A stretch of DNA of 64,000 nucleotides from Hyphomicrobiales bacterium. Lineage in GTDB: Bacteria; Pseudomonadota; Alphaproteobacteria; Rhizobiales; Rhizobiaceae. Within the stretch, counting starts at the first letter, position 1; every line of letters begins with the position of its first letter. Made by a program: the position numbers and the translations under genes. Under the pieces are notes generated by a model. The model made no database searches. It was given only the letters and a program-made list of their open reading frames with translations, and was not told the DNA's origin. The stretch is taken from assembly GCA_900466945.1 (NCBI GenBank), contig UBNV01000013.1, positions 186,001-250,000 of the forward strand. The letters are read 5' to 3'. Positions 1 to 9,744 of this stretch are shown one piece after another.

Positions 1-44
1 TCGTCTTCGATCGTGCCCGCAATGCCGCGACGAAGGGTGCTTGA
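1..44 (+). CDS. ABC transporter permease, C-terminal tail only (partial)
   Basis: A reading frame enters from the left edge (first full codon at base 3) and ends with TGA at 42-44; the visible residues are VFDRARNAATKGA. It stops three bases before the ATG of the next permease gene, the close spacing expected for the two membrane subunits of a BMP-type importer. The identification rests on this position, since only about 14 codons are visible. The rest of the gene, and presumably the ATPase gene, lie outside the window. Confidence 0.6.
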   Translation, partial: VFDRARNAATKGA

Positions 45-46
45 TC

Positions 47-961
47 ATGTTTGAAGCCATCCTTCTCACCATCATCACCGCCTCGACACCGCTGGTCATC
101 GCAGCCATGGGTGAACTGGTAACCGAACGTTCGGGCGTGCTCAATCTCGGCGTCGAGGGCATGATGATCATCGGCGCCGTCTGCGCCTTCATCGCCACCA
201 ACCTGACCGGATCGCCCTATATCGGCCTTCTCGCAGGCGTCGCAACGGGTGCTGCCTTCTCCCTGCTTTTCGGCTTCCTGACGCTCACCCTTGTTGCCAA
301 TCAGGTCGGGACCGGTCTGGCGCTGACGATTCTCGGCCTCGGCGTGTCCGGCATGGTCGGCGAAGGCGTGGTCGGCGTCCCCGGCGTCAAGATGCAGCCG
401 ATCGTCATCCCGCTTCTGTCGGACATTCCGGTTCTCGGTCCGATCCTGTTCGCGCAGGATCTGTTCTTCTACCTCTCCATCCTCCTGGTGGCCGGTGTGA
501 ACTGGTACCTGTTCAAGAGCCGCTCCGGCTTGAAGCTCCGCGCCATCGGCGATAGCCACGGATCGGCGCATACGCTGGGGCTTCCTGTCATCCGCACACG
601 TTACCTCGCCGTGATGTTCGGCGGCGCCTGTGCCGGTCTCGCCGGCGCCCAGCTGTCGCTGGTCTACACACCGCAATGGGTGGAGAATATGTCGGCCGGT
701 CGCGGGTGGATTGCGCTGGCACTCGTGGTCTTCGCCGCCTGGCGGCCCTGGCGGCTCCTGGCAGGTGGCTATCTCTTCGGCGCCGTTACCATCGGCCAGC
801 TTCACGCCCAAGCGCTCGGCATCGGCCTGCCGTCACAGTTTCTGTCCGCATTGCCTTATGCGGCGACCATTGTCGTGCTGATCATCATCTCGCATAATCG
901 GCGCACGACGCTGATCAATACGCCGGCCTGCCTCGGCAAACCGTTCGTGCCGGATAGATAA
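47..961 (+). CDS. ABC transporter permease, BMP/nucleoside-type importer
   Basis: Inner-membrane subunit of a BPD_transp_2-type ABC importer, the permease class used for simple sugars and nucleosides. The 304-residue protein is strongly hydrophobic, with repeated Gly/Ala-rich membrane segments and a cytoplasmic loop around RAIGDSHGSA that resembles the ATPase-contacting loop. A TTG six bases upstream is in frame, but ATG at 47 follows the upstream stop directly and has a GAAGGG-like site before it. The next gene encodes the binding protein, so the two should form one operon. The substrate is inferred from the BMP-class partner to be a nucleoside or purine-like compound; this cannot be read from the permease. 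Confidence 0.85.
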   Translation: MFEAILLTIITASTPLVIAAMGELVTERSGVLNLGVEGMMIIGAVCAFIATNLTGSPYIGLLAGVATGAAFSLLFGFLTLTLVANQVGTGLALTILGLGVSGMVGEGVVGVPGVKMQPIVIPLLSDIPVLGPILFAQDLFFYLSILLVAGVNWYLFKSRSGLKLRAIGDSHGSAHTLGLPVIRTRYLAVMFGGACAGLAGAQLSLVYTPQWVENMSAGRGWIALALVVFAAWRPWRLLAGGYLFGAVTIGQLHAQALGIGLPSQFLSALPYAATIVVLIIISHNRRTTLINTPACLGKPFVPDR

Positions 962-1000
962 AGAAAACAAAAGCTTCAACCAAACCAACAGGGGTAAATC

Positions 1001-2074
1001 ATGAAGAACATCCTCCTCGCTCTTGCCGCTTCGGCAGCCGCCATCGTCGGCGTCGTGGCGCCGGCAGCAGCCCAGGACAAGACGAAGGTCTGCTTCGTTC
1101 ACGTCGGCTCGAAGACCGACGGTGGCTGGACCCAGGCCCACGACATCGGCCGTCAGCAGCTGCAGGAGCATTTCGGCGAAAAGATCGAAACGCCTTACCT
1201 CGAAAACGTTCCGGAAGGCCCGGATGCCGAGCGCGCCATTGAGCGTATGGCTCGTTCCGGCTGCGCGATCATCTTCACCACCTCCTTCGGCTTCATGGAC
1301 GCCACTCTCAAGGTCGCCGAGAAGTTCCCGGACGTGAAGTTCGAGCACGCGACCGGCTACAAGACCGCCGCCAATGTCGCGACCTACAATTCGCGTTTCT
1401 ATGAAGGCCGCTTCATCAACGGTCAGATCGCCGGCAAGATGTCGAAGACCGGCGTCGCCGGATACATCGCCTCCTTCCCGATCCCGGAAGTCGTCGCCGG
1501 CATTAACGCCTTCCTGCACGGCGCCCGGACGGTCAACCCAGAATTCAAGCTGAAGGTCATCTGGGTCAACACCTGGTTCGACCCCGGCAAGGAAGCCGAC
1601 GCTGCCAAGGCGCTGTTCGACCAGGGCGTCGACGTGCTGACCCAGCACACCGACACCACGGCTCCGATGCAGGTCGCCGAAGAGCGTGGCCTCAAGGCTT
1701 TTGGCCAGGCCTCCGACATGATCGCTGCCGGCCCGACCGCGCAGCTCAGTGCCATCGTCGACACCTGGGCGCCCTACTACATCAAGCGCACCCAGGCTGT
1801 TCTCGACGGCACCTGGGCCTCGGCCCAGACCTTCGACGGACTGAAGGACGGCATCCTGTCCATGGCGCCATACACCAACATGCCTGACGACGTGAAGGCA
1901 ATGGCGATGGACACCGAAGCCAAGATCAAGTCCGGCGAACTGAAGCCCTTCTCCGGCCCGATCAACAAGCAGGACGGTTCGGCCTGGCTGAAGGAAGGTG
2001 AGTCTGCAGATGACGGCACCATCCTCGGCATGAACTTCTACATCGAAGGTGTTGACGACAAGCTGCCGCAGTAA
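1001..2074 (+). CDS. BMP family ABC transporter substrate-binding protein
   Basis: Periplasmic binding protein of the basic membrane protein (BMP/PnrA-like) family, 357 residues. Residues 1-24 are a Sec signal peptide with a likely cut after APAAAQ. The mature part begins with KTKVCFVHVGSKTDGGW, the typical opening of the family, where the first strand and the ligand-contact loop lie. Known relatives bind nucleosides or purines. It follows the permease by 39 bases and ends just before a strong terminator, so it is the last gene of the importer operon. The exact ligand is unknown. Confidence 0.9.
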   Translation: MKNILLALAASAAAIVGVVAPAAAQDKTKVCFVHVGSKTDGGWTQAHDIGRQQLQEHFGEKIETPYLENVPEGPDAERAIERMARSGCAIIFTTSFGFMDATLKVAEKFPDVKFEHATGYKTAANVATYNSRFYEGRFINGQIAGKMSKTGVAGYIASFPIPEVVAGINAFLHGARTVNPEFKLKVIWVNTWFDPGKEADAAKALFDQGVDVLTQHTDTTAPMQVAEERGLKAFGQASDMIAAGPTAQLSAIVDTWAPYYIKRTQAVLDGTWASAQTFDGLKDGILSMAPYTNMPDDVKAMAMDTEAKIKSGELKPFSGPINKQDGSAWLKEGESADDGTILGMNFYIEGVDDKLPQ

Positions 2075-2097
2075 AACCTCAGCCAAAATCAAATTGG

Positions 2098-2125
2098 AAA
2101 GGGCGCTTCAGGCGCCCTTTCTTGA
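2098..2125 (+). terminator. Rho-independent terminator after the BMP importer operon
   Basis: Nine-base perfect stem AAAGGGCGC (2098-2106) pairing with GCGCCCTTT (2112-2120), five-base loop, then a short T-rich tail. It lies 23 bases after the binding-protein stop codon. Confidence 0.85.
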
Positions 2126-2225
2126 TTAGGTTCCTCAAAAAATCCGAAAATGCTCACATATCGACTTCACCCGCATTGGCCTTTCGTATAACAAGCCGGG
2201 CCACGGTGACGGGATGTGAGGCGGA

Positions 2226-2978
2226 ATGCGCAAGGAAGATGTTCGGGATCTGAGGGTTGTTGCCAATCTTCGGACCAGCCATGCCAAAGTGGTGGAGCAG
2301 TTGGGCCTTGCGATCGTCGGCGGACGCTTCGCCATTGGTGAGCCTTTGCCCGGCGACAGCGAACTCGAGGCGGAGTTGGATGTCTCCCGTTCTGTCTTGC
2401 GCGAGGCGATGAAGACGCTGACGGCCAAGGGTCTGGTCGTGGCGAAGTCCCGGGTGGGCACGCGCGTGACTGACCGCTGCCACTGGAATCTCATCGACGA
2501 AGACGTGCTGCGTTGGCACTTCAGGTCCGGGGTCACTCGCGAATTCATCGACCATCTCTACGATATCAGATTGGTGCTGGAGCCGGCTTCTGCTGCCTTT
2601 GCAGCCTTGCGGGCAACGCCTGAGGACTGCGCTGAACTCAGGCACTATGCCAATCTCCTTGGCTCGAACGAACTCGACTGGCAGGGGCAGGTGGAGGCCG
2701 ATCTGCGCTTTCACGTGCTCCTGACCATCGTCGGTGCCAATCCATTTCTCGAAAGCATGGTCGGCTTCATCAAGGCGTCGCTCGACGGCGCGTTCACGAT
2801 GGCCTTTGATCCGCAACTAGCCGGACGCGGAGAAGCGATCACGGAACTGCATCTCGCGATCGTGGACGCAATCGAAAAACGCGATAGGGAGGCGGCACGT
2901 GACGCAACCCACAAGGCCATCCAGCAGGGCAGAGCTGCCGCTCTGAAGGCCGTTGAAACGTCCACACGTCGAGCCTGA
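2226..2978 (+). CDS. FadR/GntR family transcriptional regulator
   Basis: DNA-binding regulator of 250 residues. The N-terminal winged helix (about residues 15-85) carries the GntR pattern: AIVGGRFAIGEPLPGDSEL, then SRSVLREAMKTLTAKGLV as the recognition region. The C-terminal half is an all-helical FCD ligand domain with conserved Asp/His positions (for example the DLRFHVLL stretch). The gene is set off from the importer by a terminator, so it has its own promoter. It may control the importer or a sugar-acid pathway; nothing in the window decides this. Confidence 0.88.
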   Translation: MRKEDVRDLRVVANLRTSHAKVVEQLGLAIVGGRFAIGEPLPGDSELEAELDVSRSVLREAMKTLTAKGLVVAKSRVGTRVTDRCHWNLIDEDVLRWHFRSGVTREFIDHLYDIRLVLEPASAAFAALRATPEDCAELRHYANLLGSNELDWQGQVEADLRFHVLLTIVGANPFLESMVGFIKASLDGAFTMAFDPQLAGRGEAITELHLAIVDAIEKRDREAARDATHKAIQQGRAAALKAVETSTRRA

Positions 2979-3050
2979 GAGAGCGGCGCACTTGCAGCCA
3001 GTCGTCTCGGGCGCTAGTGAGAATCGCTATTCTCATGCCTGGAGCCTTCC

Positions 3051-4412
3051 ATGAACCGCACCTGCCTCGCCATCGTCCTCGCCGCCGGCGACAGCACCCG
3101 CATGAAGTCGTCGATGTCCAAGGTGCTCCACCCCGTTGGCGGCCGCCCGATGATTGCCCATGTCATGGCCTCCATCGCCGCGTCTGGCGTCACGGATGTT
3201 GCGCTGGTGCTGGGACGCGATGCTGAGAAGGTGGAAAAGGCAGCGACCATCGGCGGAGTGAATGTCGAAAGCGTCCTGCAAACCGAGCGCCTCGGCACCG
3301 GCCATGCCGTGCTCATGGCCCGCGATGCCATTGCCCGCGGTTACGATGACATTCTGGTCGCCTATGGCGACGTGCCTCTGATCACCGCTGCACCGCTCAG
3401 GGCCGCCCGTGAAGCGCTGGCCGATGGTGCGGACGTCGCGGTCATTGGCTTCCATACGGAGAATCCGACAGGTTATGGCCGTTTGTTGGTTGAAAACGGC
3501 GAGTTGATTGCGATCCGAGAAGAAAAGGACGCAACCGAGGCCGAGCGTGCCGTCACCTGGTGCAACAGCGGCCTCATGGCAATCAACGGCCAGAAGGCGC
3601 TCGATCTCCTGAGCCGGATTGGCAACCAGAACGCCAAGAGCGAATACTACCTGACTGACCTCGTCGAGATCGCCCGTACGCTCGGCGGCAAGGCCGTGGC
3701 CGTCGATGCGCCGGAAAGCGAATTGACCGGTTGCAACAACCGCGCCGAACTCGCCGTCATCGAGCGCCTCTGGCAGGAGCGCCGCCGCCACGAGTTGATG
3801 GTATCGGGCGTGACCATGATCGCACCGGAGACAGTCTTCCTCAGCCACGACACGGTCATCGGTCAGGATGCCCTTATCGAGCCGAATGTCGTCTTCGGCC
3901 CCGGTGTCACCGTAGAGGGCGGCGCCGTCATCCATGCCTTCTCGCACCTCGAAGGCGCCCATGTGTCAGCCGGCGCCACCGTCGGCCCCTTTGCCCGTCT
4001 GCGGCCGGGCGCTAACCTCGCCGAAGGCTCGAAGGTCGGCAATTTCTGCGAAGTAAAGAAGGCCGAGATCGGCCGTGGCGCCAAGGTCAACCACCTCACC
4101 TACATCGGCGACGCCGTGGTGGGTGCCGAAACCAATATCGGCGCCGGCACGATCACCTGCAACTATGATGGCGTGAACAAGCACGAGACCCGGATCGGGG
4201 CAGGGGCGTTTATCGGCTCCAATTCATCTCTCGTAGCCCCCGTCTCGATTGGCGATGGCGCCCTCATAGCCTCGGGCAGCGTGATCACCGAGGATGTGCC
4301 TGCCGACACGCTCGCCTTCGGTCGTGCGCGCCAGGAGATGAAGCCTGGTCGCGCCGCCGTCATCCGCGAGCGCAATCTGGCCATCAAGGCCGCTAAAAAG
4401 TCCGGCAAGTAA
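3051..4412 (+). CDS. glmU: Bifunctional UDP-GlcNAc pyrophosphorylase / GlcN-1-P acetyltransferase
   Basis: Cytoplasmic enzyme of 453 residues performing the last two steps to UDP-N-acetylglucosamine, the precursor of peptidoglycan and lipid A. The N-terminal nucleotidyltransferase domain opens with [12 protein letters not shown] and SKVLHPVGG. The second half is a left-handed beta-helix of hexapeptide repeats ending in the acetyltransferase site region ([10 protein letters not shown]). Full length for the family. glmS follows on the same strand after 139 bases, so the two enzymes that start and end this branch are adjacent and probably co-transcribed. Confidence 0.97.
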   Translation: MNRTCLAIVLAAGDSTRMKSSMSKVLHPVGGRPMIAHVMASIAASGVTDVALVLGRDAEKVEKAATIGGVNVESVLQTERLGTGHAVLMARDAIARGYDDILVAYGDVPLITAAPLRAAREALADGADVAVIGFHTENPTGYGRLLVENGELIAIREEKDATEAERAVTWCNSGLMAINGQKALDLLSRIGNQNAKSEYYLTDLVEIARTLGGKAVAVDAPESELTGCNNRAELAVIERLWQERRRHELMVSGVTMIAPETVFLSHDTVIGQDALIEPNVVFGPGVTVEGGAVIHAFSHLEGAHVSAGATVGPFARLRPGANLAEGSKVGNFCEVKKAEIGRGAKVNHLTYIGDAVVGAETNIGAGTITCNYDGVNKHETRIGAGAFIGSNSSLVAPVSIGDGALIASGSVITEDVPADTLAFGRARQEMKPGRAAVIRERNLAIKAAKKSGK

Positions 4413-4438
4413 CAGTGCCAAACCAAACTTCACCGCTT

Positions 4439-4458
4439 GTAATGCTGCGTTGCATTAC
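4439..4458. repeat. Perfect inverted repeat between glmU and glmS
   Basis: GTAATGC (4439-4445) and GCATTAC (4452-4458) form a perfect 7-bp inverted repeat with a 6-base spacer, 26 bases after the glmU stop and 93 bases before the glmS ATG. It could be an operator for a dimeric regulator or a small mRNA hairpin. There is no T-tract after it, so it is not a normal terminator. Confidence 0.5.
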
Positions 4459-4551
4459 GAGACGAAACGCAATTTGACCTCGGGTGCGATTGCCTATTGC
4501 GGCGGAACCGCTAGGAACAGTCCGCGTGAGGGATATGAAACGGAGAATTGC

Positions 4552-6378
4552 ATGTGCGGCATCGTCGGCATCGTCGGTAACAAGCCGGTAGCGGAGCGTC
4601 TCGTCGACGCCTTGAAGCGGCTCGAATATCGCGGCTATGATTCTGCCGGCGTCGCCACCATCAACGACGGCAAGCTCGATCGCCGTCGCGCCGAAGGCAA
4701 GCTCTTCAATCTCGAGACCAAGCTCGCAGGCGAACCGCTCCCAGGCAATATCGGGATCGCGCATACCCGCTGGGCAACCCATGGCGTGCCGAACGAAACG
4801 AACGCCCATCCGCATTTCGTCGATGGCGTCGCCGTCGTCCACAACGGCATCATCGAGAATTTCTCCGAGATCAAGGAAGAGCTCGCGGCCGAAGGTGCCG
4901 TCTTCACCACGCAGACGGACACCGAAGTCGTCGCCCAGCTCTTGGCCAAGTATCGCCGCCAGGGTCTTGGCCGCCGCGAAGCCATGCACGAGATGCTGCG
5001 CCATGTGACCGGAGCCTATGCGCTCGCCGTCATCTTCCAAGACGATCCCTCGACGATCATGGCTGCCCGCTCCGGCCCGCCGCTCGCGATCGGCTTCGGC
5101 GACGGTGAGATGTTCCTCGGCTCCGACGCGATTGCGCTCTCTCCTTTCACCAATCGCATCGCCTATCTCCATGATGGCGACTGGGCGATCCTTGGCAAAC
5201 AGGGCGCCCATATCTTCGACATCGACGGCAATCCGGTCGATCGTCCGGTACAGATCTCCTCCGCCTCCGCCTACATGATCGACAAGGGCAACCATCGTCA
5301 CTTCATGGAAAAGGAGATCTACGAGCAGCCGGAAGTAATCTCCCACGCGCTGTCACACTACGTCGACTTCGCCAACCACACTGTCCGCGACGCTGCGAAC
5401 GAGATCGATTTCGCCAACCTGCGCGGTCTTGCCATCTCGGCCTGCGGCACCGCCTATCTGGCTGGCCTCGTCGGCAAATACTGGTTCGAGCGTTATGCCC
5501 GCCTGCCTGTCGAGATCGATGTCGCCTCGGAATTCCGCTACCGCGAAATGCCACTGTCGGCAGATCAGGCGGCCCTCTTCATCTCTCAATCAGGTGAAAC
5601 AGCCGACACGCTCGCATCGCTGCGCTACTGCCGCGACAATGGGCTGACGATCGGTGCGGTGGTAAACGTCAAGGAATCGACGATCGCCCGCGAATCGGAT
5701 GCCGTCTTCCCGATCCTCGCCGGACCCGAAATCGGCGTTGCCTCCACCAAGGCCTTCACCTGCCAGCTCGCTGTGCTCGCTTCGCTCGCGCTCGCCGCCG
5801 GCCGTGCCCGTGGCACGCTGACAGAAACTGAAGAAAAGCAGCTCGTGAAGAGCCTGGCTGAAATGCCACGCATCATGAGCCAGGTCCTGAATGCCGTTCA
5901 GCCGCAGATCGAAGCTTTGTCCCGTGACCTCTCGAAGTTCAAGGACGTGCTCTATCTTGGCCGTGGTACCAGCTATCCGCTGGCGCTCGAAGGCGCGCTA
6001 AAGCTTAAGGAAATCTCCTACATCCACGCCGAAGGTTATGCCGCCGGCGAACTGAAGCACGGCCCGATCGCCCTGATCGACGAAAACATGCCTGTGATCG
6101 TGATTGCCCCCTTCGACCGCTTCTTTGAAAAGACCGTGTCGAACATGCAGGAAGTGGCAGCCCGCGGCGGCCGAATCATCTTCATCACCGACGACAAGGG
6201 CGCCGCCGCCTCCAAACTCCCGACCATGGCGACGATCGTTCTGCCCGTGGTCGCAGAGATCGTCTCGCCGATGATCTATTCGATCCCGATCCAGCTGCTC
6301 GCCTATCACACGGCGGTCTTCATGGGCACGGACGTCGACCAGCCGCGCAATCTCGCCAAGTCCGTCACGGTCGAGTGA
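4552..6378 (+). CDS. glmS: Glutamine--fructose-6-phosphate aminotransferase (isomerizing)
   Basis: Makes glucosamine-6-phosphate from fructose-6-phosphate and glutamine. The frame is open from 4450, but the true start is ATG 4552: a CGGAG site lies just upstream and the protein then begins MCGIVGIVG, which exposes the catalytic Cys after Met removal. 608 residues, normal length. The N-terminal glutaminase domain (about 1-240) is followed by two SIS sugar isomerase domains, with SQSGETADT and ASTKAFTCQ in the first and the C-terminal KSVTVE. No glmS ribozyme is visible upstream. Confidence 0.97.
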   Translation: MCGIVGIVGNKPVAERLVDALKRLEYRGYDSAGVATINDGKLDRRRAEGKLFNLETKLAGEPLPGNIGIAHTRWATHGVPNETNAHPHFVDGVAVVHNGIIENFSEIKEELAAEGAVFTTQTDTEVVAQLLAKYRRQGLGRREAMHEMLRHVTGAYALAVIFQDDPSTIMAARSGPPLAIGFGDGEMFLGSDAIALSPFTNRIAYLHDGDWAILGKQGAHIFDIDGNPVDRPVQISSASAYMIDKGNHRHFMEKEIYEQPEVISHALSHYVDFANHTVRDAANEIDFANLRGLAISACGTAYLAGLVGKYWFERYARLPVEIDVASEFRYREMPLSADQAALFISQSGETADTLASLRYCRDNGLTIGAVVNVKESTIARESDAVFPILAGPEIGVASTKAFTCQLAVLASLALAAGRARGTLTETEEKQLVKSLAEMPRIMSQVLNAVQPQIEALSRDLSKFKDVLYLGRGTSYPLALEGALKLKEISYIHAEGYAAGELKHGPIALIDENMPVIVIAPFDRFFEKTVSNMQEVAARGGRIIFITDDKGAAASKLPTMATIVLPVVAEIVSPMIYSIPIQLLAYHTAVFMGTDVDQPRNLAKSVTVE

Positions 6379-6480
6379 TCCCGGATCGGGGCAGGCCGCT
6401 GCCCCAATTCTTGCTCTTGCGCCCCAGGTGTCACTCCGGCATTGTCCGCAGCGTTACGGCGCTGCACAATGACGGTGGGC

Positions 6481-7209
6481 ATGACCGAAGGTTCTGACAG
6501 GATTTCGATGGCGACGCGGCTCAGGAACAACTTCCTGACCGGTTTGATCATTTGCGCGCCTATGGCGATCACCATCTACCTGACCTGGACTTTCATCCGC
6601 TGGGCCGACAGCTGGGTAAAGCCCTATCTGCCGGATCGCTACAATCCGGAAGCCTATCTGAAGTTCGCCGTGCCCGGCACCGGACTTCTCATCGCAATCC
6701 TCTTCATCACGCTTGTCGGCTTCCTGGGCCGAAACCTAATCGGCCGCTCGATCGTCTCCTACAGCGAAAACATCCTCAACCGGATGCCGCTGGTGCGCAC
6801 CGTCTACAAGAGCACCAAGCAGATCTTCGAGACGGTGCTGAAGGAACAGGGCAATTCGTTCAAGAAAGTCGGCCTGATCGAGTTTCCGCGCGCCGGAACC
6901 TGGGCACTGGTCTTCATCTCGACGGATGCCAAGGGCGAGATTGCCGCCAGGCTTAATCAGGACGGCGAGGAAATGGTTGCCGTGTTCCTGGCACCGACGC
7001 CTGTGCCGACTGCAGGGTTCCTGATGTTCGTGCCGCGCAGCAAGCTGATGCTGCTCGACATGAGCCCGGAAGAGGGGGTTAAGCTCTTGATCTCCGCCGG
7101 TCTCGTCACGCCGGACTACACGCCGACGGCTGCAGACGCCATGGCTGCTTTCGCGGACCTCCCAACCGAAGAGACTATAGAGCCGCCCAAGCGTGCCGGC
7201 CGTTCATGA
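6481..7209 (+). CDS. DUF502 family membrane protein
   Basis: About 242 residues, matching the DUF502 family: an N-terminal membrane segment (NNFLTGLIICAPMAITIYL), a second one near residue 65 (LLIAILFITLVGFLG), then a conserved soluble part containing NRMPLVRTVYKSTKQ and a proline-rich PTPVPTAGF loop. Function is not established for the family. In-frame starts exist at TTG 6442 and ATG 6469; ATG 6481 was chosen because GGTGGG lies just before it. It stands alone between glmS and the convergent recG. Confidence 0.8.
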   Translation: MTEGSDRISMATRLRNNFLTGLIICAPMAITIYLTWTFIRWADSWVKPYLPDRYNPEAYLKFAVPGTGLLIAILFITLVGFLGRNLIGRSIVSYSENILNRMPLVRTVYKSTKQIFETVLKEQGNSFKKVGLIEFPRAGTWALVFISTDAKGEIAARLNQDGEEMVAVFLAPTPVPTAGFLMFVPRSKLMLLDMSPEEGVKLLISAGLVTPDYTPTAADAMAAFADLPTEETIEPPKRAGRS

Positions 7210-7221
7210 ACACGTCTTTCG

Positions 7222-9327
7222 TCACCCTGCATGCAGGAAACGGATCGCTTCGTCGCGGCGATGCAGGTAGAGCAGCGTCCTGACAGCTTCTCCCCGCTCG
7301 CTGGTCAGTTCCGGGTCCCGATCCAGGAGATAGGCCGCATCCTTGCGGGCGATCTCCAGAAGATCACCGTGGTGCTCAAGGCTCGCGATCTTGAAGCCAG
7401 GCGTGCCCGACTGGCGCGTGCCCAAAAGCTCGCCTTCGCCCCGGAGCTTCAGATCCTCCTCCGCGATCAGGAAGCCGTCTTCCGAATCGCGCAGGATCGA
7501 CAGCCGCGCCTTGCCGGTCTCGCCGAGCGGGCCCTTGTAGAGCAGGATGCAGCTCGACGCCTCGTCACCACGGCCCACGCGACCGCGCAGCTGGTGCAAC
7601 TGGGCCAGACCAAAGCGTTCGGCGTGTTCGATGACCATGATCGTCGCATCGGGCACGTCGACACCGACCTCGACCACCGTGGTAGCCACCAGCAGTCGCG
7701 TCTCGCCGTTCTTGAAGGCAAGCATGGCCGCATCCTTCTCCGGTCCGGCCATGCGACCATGCACCAACCCGATCGGCGCCTTGATGAACTGGGCCAGCAC
7801 CGCTTGCCGCTCCTCGGCCGACATCAGCTCGCTTTCTTCGGTTTCCTCGACAAGCGGGCAGATCCAATACGCCTTCTTACCCTCCGCGATCGCGGCTCTC
7901 AGACGCTCTATGACGTCAGGCACGCGCTCGGTTGGGACGGTCACCGTCTGGATCGGTTTGCGGCCCGCCGGTTTTTCCGTGAGCTTGGAGACGTCCATGT
8001 CACCGAAGGCAGCCAGCACCAGCGTACGCGGGATCGGCGTCGCGGTCATGACCAGCATATGCGGCGAGATGCCCTTGGAGGTCAGCCGCAGGCGCTGGTG
8101 CACGCCGAAGCGATGCTGTTCGTCGACCACGGCGAGTGTCAGGTTCTTGTAGCTGACGGCATCCTGGAAGAGCGCATGCGTGCCGATGACGATCTGCGCT
8201 TCGCCGGATGCAATGCGCTCCAGGATCGCCTCGCGCTCCTTGCCCTTGGTGCGCCCGGTCAGGACCTCGATCTTCAGGCCAGCCGGCGCGCCGAGCTTGG
8301 CGAGCGTCGAATGATGCTGCCGCGCCAGGATTTCCGTCGGCGCCATCAACACGGCTTGCCCACCCGCCTCGACAGCGGCTGCCATCGCAAACAGCGCCAC
8401 CAGCGTCTTGCCGGCGCCGACGTCACCCTGCACGAGCCGCAGCATGCGCTGGTCCGTCGCCATGTCCTTCAGGATATCGTCGATCGCCGCCACCTGGCTG
8501 TTGGTGGGCGTGAAGGGCAGGGCAGCGCGGATCCTGCCGCTGAGTTCGCCCGTAGGCTTGATCGGCACGCCCGGCACGCGTCTCAGCTTCTGCCGCACCA
8601 AGGCGAGAGACACCTGGCCGGCGAGAAATTCGTCATAGGCGAGCCGTCGCCGTGCGGGTGCCTGCGGGTCGATGTCTTTTTCGTCGCGCGGATTGTGGAG
8701 CGCGACCAGACAGTCGCGCACGCTGGCAAATCCCTGTTTCATCGCCAGCGCCGCATCCGCCCATTCCGGCAGATCCGGCATGCGCTCGACGGCAGCCTCC
8801 ACTGCCTTGCGCAGCACTTTCGGTCCAAGCCCCGCCGTCAGCGGGTAGACCGGCTCGACCAGCGGCAGGTTCTCCGCCTCGCTCGCCTTCACCATCAGGT
8901 CCGGATGCACCATCGAGGGCCGGCCGTTGAACCAGTCGACCTTGCCCGAGACCATGACGATTTCGTCAACGGGCAACGCCTTTTCCAGCCAGTTGCCCTT
9001 GACCCGGAAGAAGGTGAGCGCCAGTTCCCCCGTCTCGTCATGCAGAAAGATGCGGTAGGGCATGTTGTTCTTGCCCGGCGGGGGCGGCATGTGGCGGTCG
9101 ACGCGTCCGGTGATGGTCACCAACGAACCCTGCTGCGCATAGGCGATGCCCGGCTGGTGGCGCCGGTCGATCAGTCGGTGTGGCGCAAGGAAGAGCAGGT
9201 CGACCACCCGTGTATCATCGGCGTCCTCGCGCCCGAGCAGTGTGGCGAGAAGCTGGGCGAGCTTGGGACCCACTCCGCTGAGCGAGGCGACGGAGGCAAA
9301 GAGGGGATCGAGAAGATTGGGACGCAT
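7222..9327 (-). CDS. recG: ATP-dependent DNA helicase RecG
   Basis: Helicase that remodels stalled replication forks and Holliday junctions. The frame is open for 860 codons, but starting at ATG 9327 (MRPNLLDPLFA) gives 701 residues, the usual RecG length, and the extra N-terminal codons overlap the divergent sdhE gene. An N-terminal wedge/OB domain is followed by SF2 helicase motifs: Walker A GDVGAGKT near residue 300, DEQH near 402, TATPIPRT, and the final QLRGRVGRG motif. It is divergent from sdhE-mfd and convergent with the DUF502 gene. Confidence 0.97.
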   Translation of the reverse strand: MRPNLLDPLFASVASLSGVGPKLAQLLATLLGREDADDTRVVDLLFLAPHRLIDRRHQPGIAYAQQGSLVTITGRVDRHMPPPPGKNNMPYRIFLHDETGELALTFFRVKGNWLEKALPVDEIVMVSGKVDWFNGRPSMVHPDLMVKASEAENLPLVEPVYPLTAGLGPKVLRKAVEAAVERMPDLPEWADAALAMKQGFASVRDCLVALHNPRDEKDIDPQAPARRRLAYDEFLAGQVSLALVRQKLRRVPGVPIKPTGELSGRIRAALPFTPTNSQVAAIDDILKDMATDQRMLRLVQGDVGAGKTLVALFAMAAAVEAGGQAVLMAPTEILARQHHSTLAKLGAPAGLKIEVLTGRTKGKEREAILERIASGEAQIVIGTHALFQDAVSYKNLTLAVVDEQHRFGVHQRLRLTSKGISPHMLVMTATPIPRTLVLAAFGDMDVSKLTEKPAGRKPIQTVTVPTERVPDVIERLRAAIAEGKKAYWICPLVEETEESELMSAEERQAVLAQFIKAPIGLVHGRMAGPEKDAAMLAFKNGETRLLVATTVVEVGVDVPDATIMVIEHAERFGLAQLHQLRGRVGRGDEASSCILLYKGPLGETGKARLSILRDSEDGFLIAEEDLKLRGEGELLGTRQSGTPGFKIASLEHHGDLLEIARKDAAYLLDRDPELTSERGEAVRTLLYLHRRDEAIRFLHAG

Positions 9328-9423
9328 GATGCCGGCAAAATGCCTCGCAAATTGCCCCTTTGGCAAGCTGACATTTGCCGGTTGCTGCTCTATAGAAGCG
9401 CCAAGAATTGGAAGGATGCCGAC

Positions 9424-9738
9424 ATGACTGGATTGGTGAAAAGCAGTGCCGACCTCGATCCGCGCCGTCGTCGCATCCTGTTTCGCTGCTGGCATCGCGG
9501 CATCCGCGAGATGGACCTGATGCTCGGCCAGTTCTGCGAGGCCCATATCGCCGAGCTCTCCGATGACGAACTCGACGAGTTGGAGCGCATCATGGTGGAG
9601 GAGGACAACGACCTCGTCCGCTACATCACGGGCGCCGATCCTGTCCCAGCCCATCTCCAGACGCCGCTTTTCGAACGCATTGCCGCCCTCCGGCCGGATT
9701 TCTCGCCGGTCACGGGCGTTGAAACCGCTGCAAAGTAA
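9424..9738 (+). CDS. sdhE: FAD assembly factor SdhE (succinate dehydrogenase flavinylation)
   Basis: Small cytoplasmic protein of 104 residues that helps attach FAD to the succinate dehydrogenase flavoprotein. The family signature RGxxE is present as HRGIREMD near residue 25, followed by the acidic helix ELSDDELDELERI. ATG 9424 has a good GGAAGGA site. It ends six bases before mfd, so both are probably on one transcript, although their functions are unrelated. The pairing beside recG is common in rhizobial genomes as far as I recall. Confidence 0.92.
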   Translation: MTGLVKSSADLDPRRRRILFRCWHRGIREMDLMLGQFCEAHIAELSDDELDELERIMVEEDNDLVRYITGADPVPAHLQTPLFERIAALRPDFSPVTGVETAAK

Positions 9739-9744
9739 CCGCTG

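Noticed and set aside
833..2092. Minus-strand frame of 419 codons opposite the BMP binding protein
   Set aside because: It covers a clear plus-strand gene with signal peptide and terminator; its composition is that of an antisense shadow.
7231..9738. Plus-strand frame of 835 codons opposite recG
   Set aside because: It mirrors recG in the opposite strand, has Arg/His/Asp-rich composition typical of GC-rich shadow frames and no recognisable domain. Only its last 104 codons are a real gene (sdhE), with its own start.
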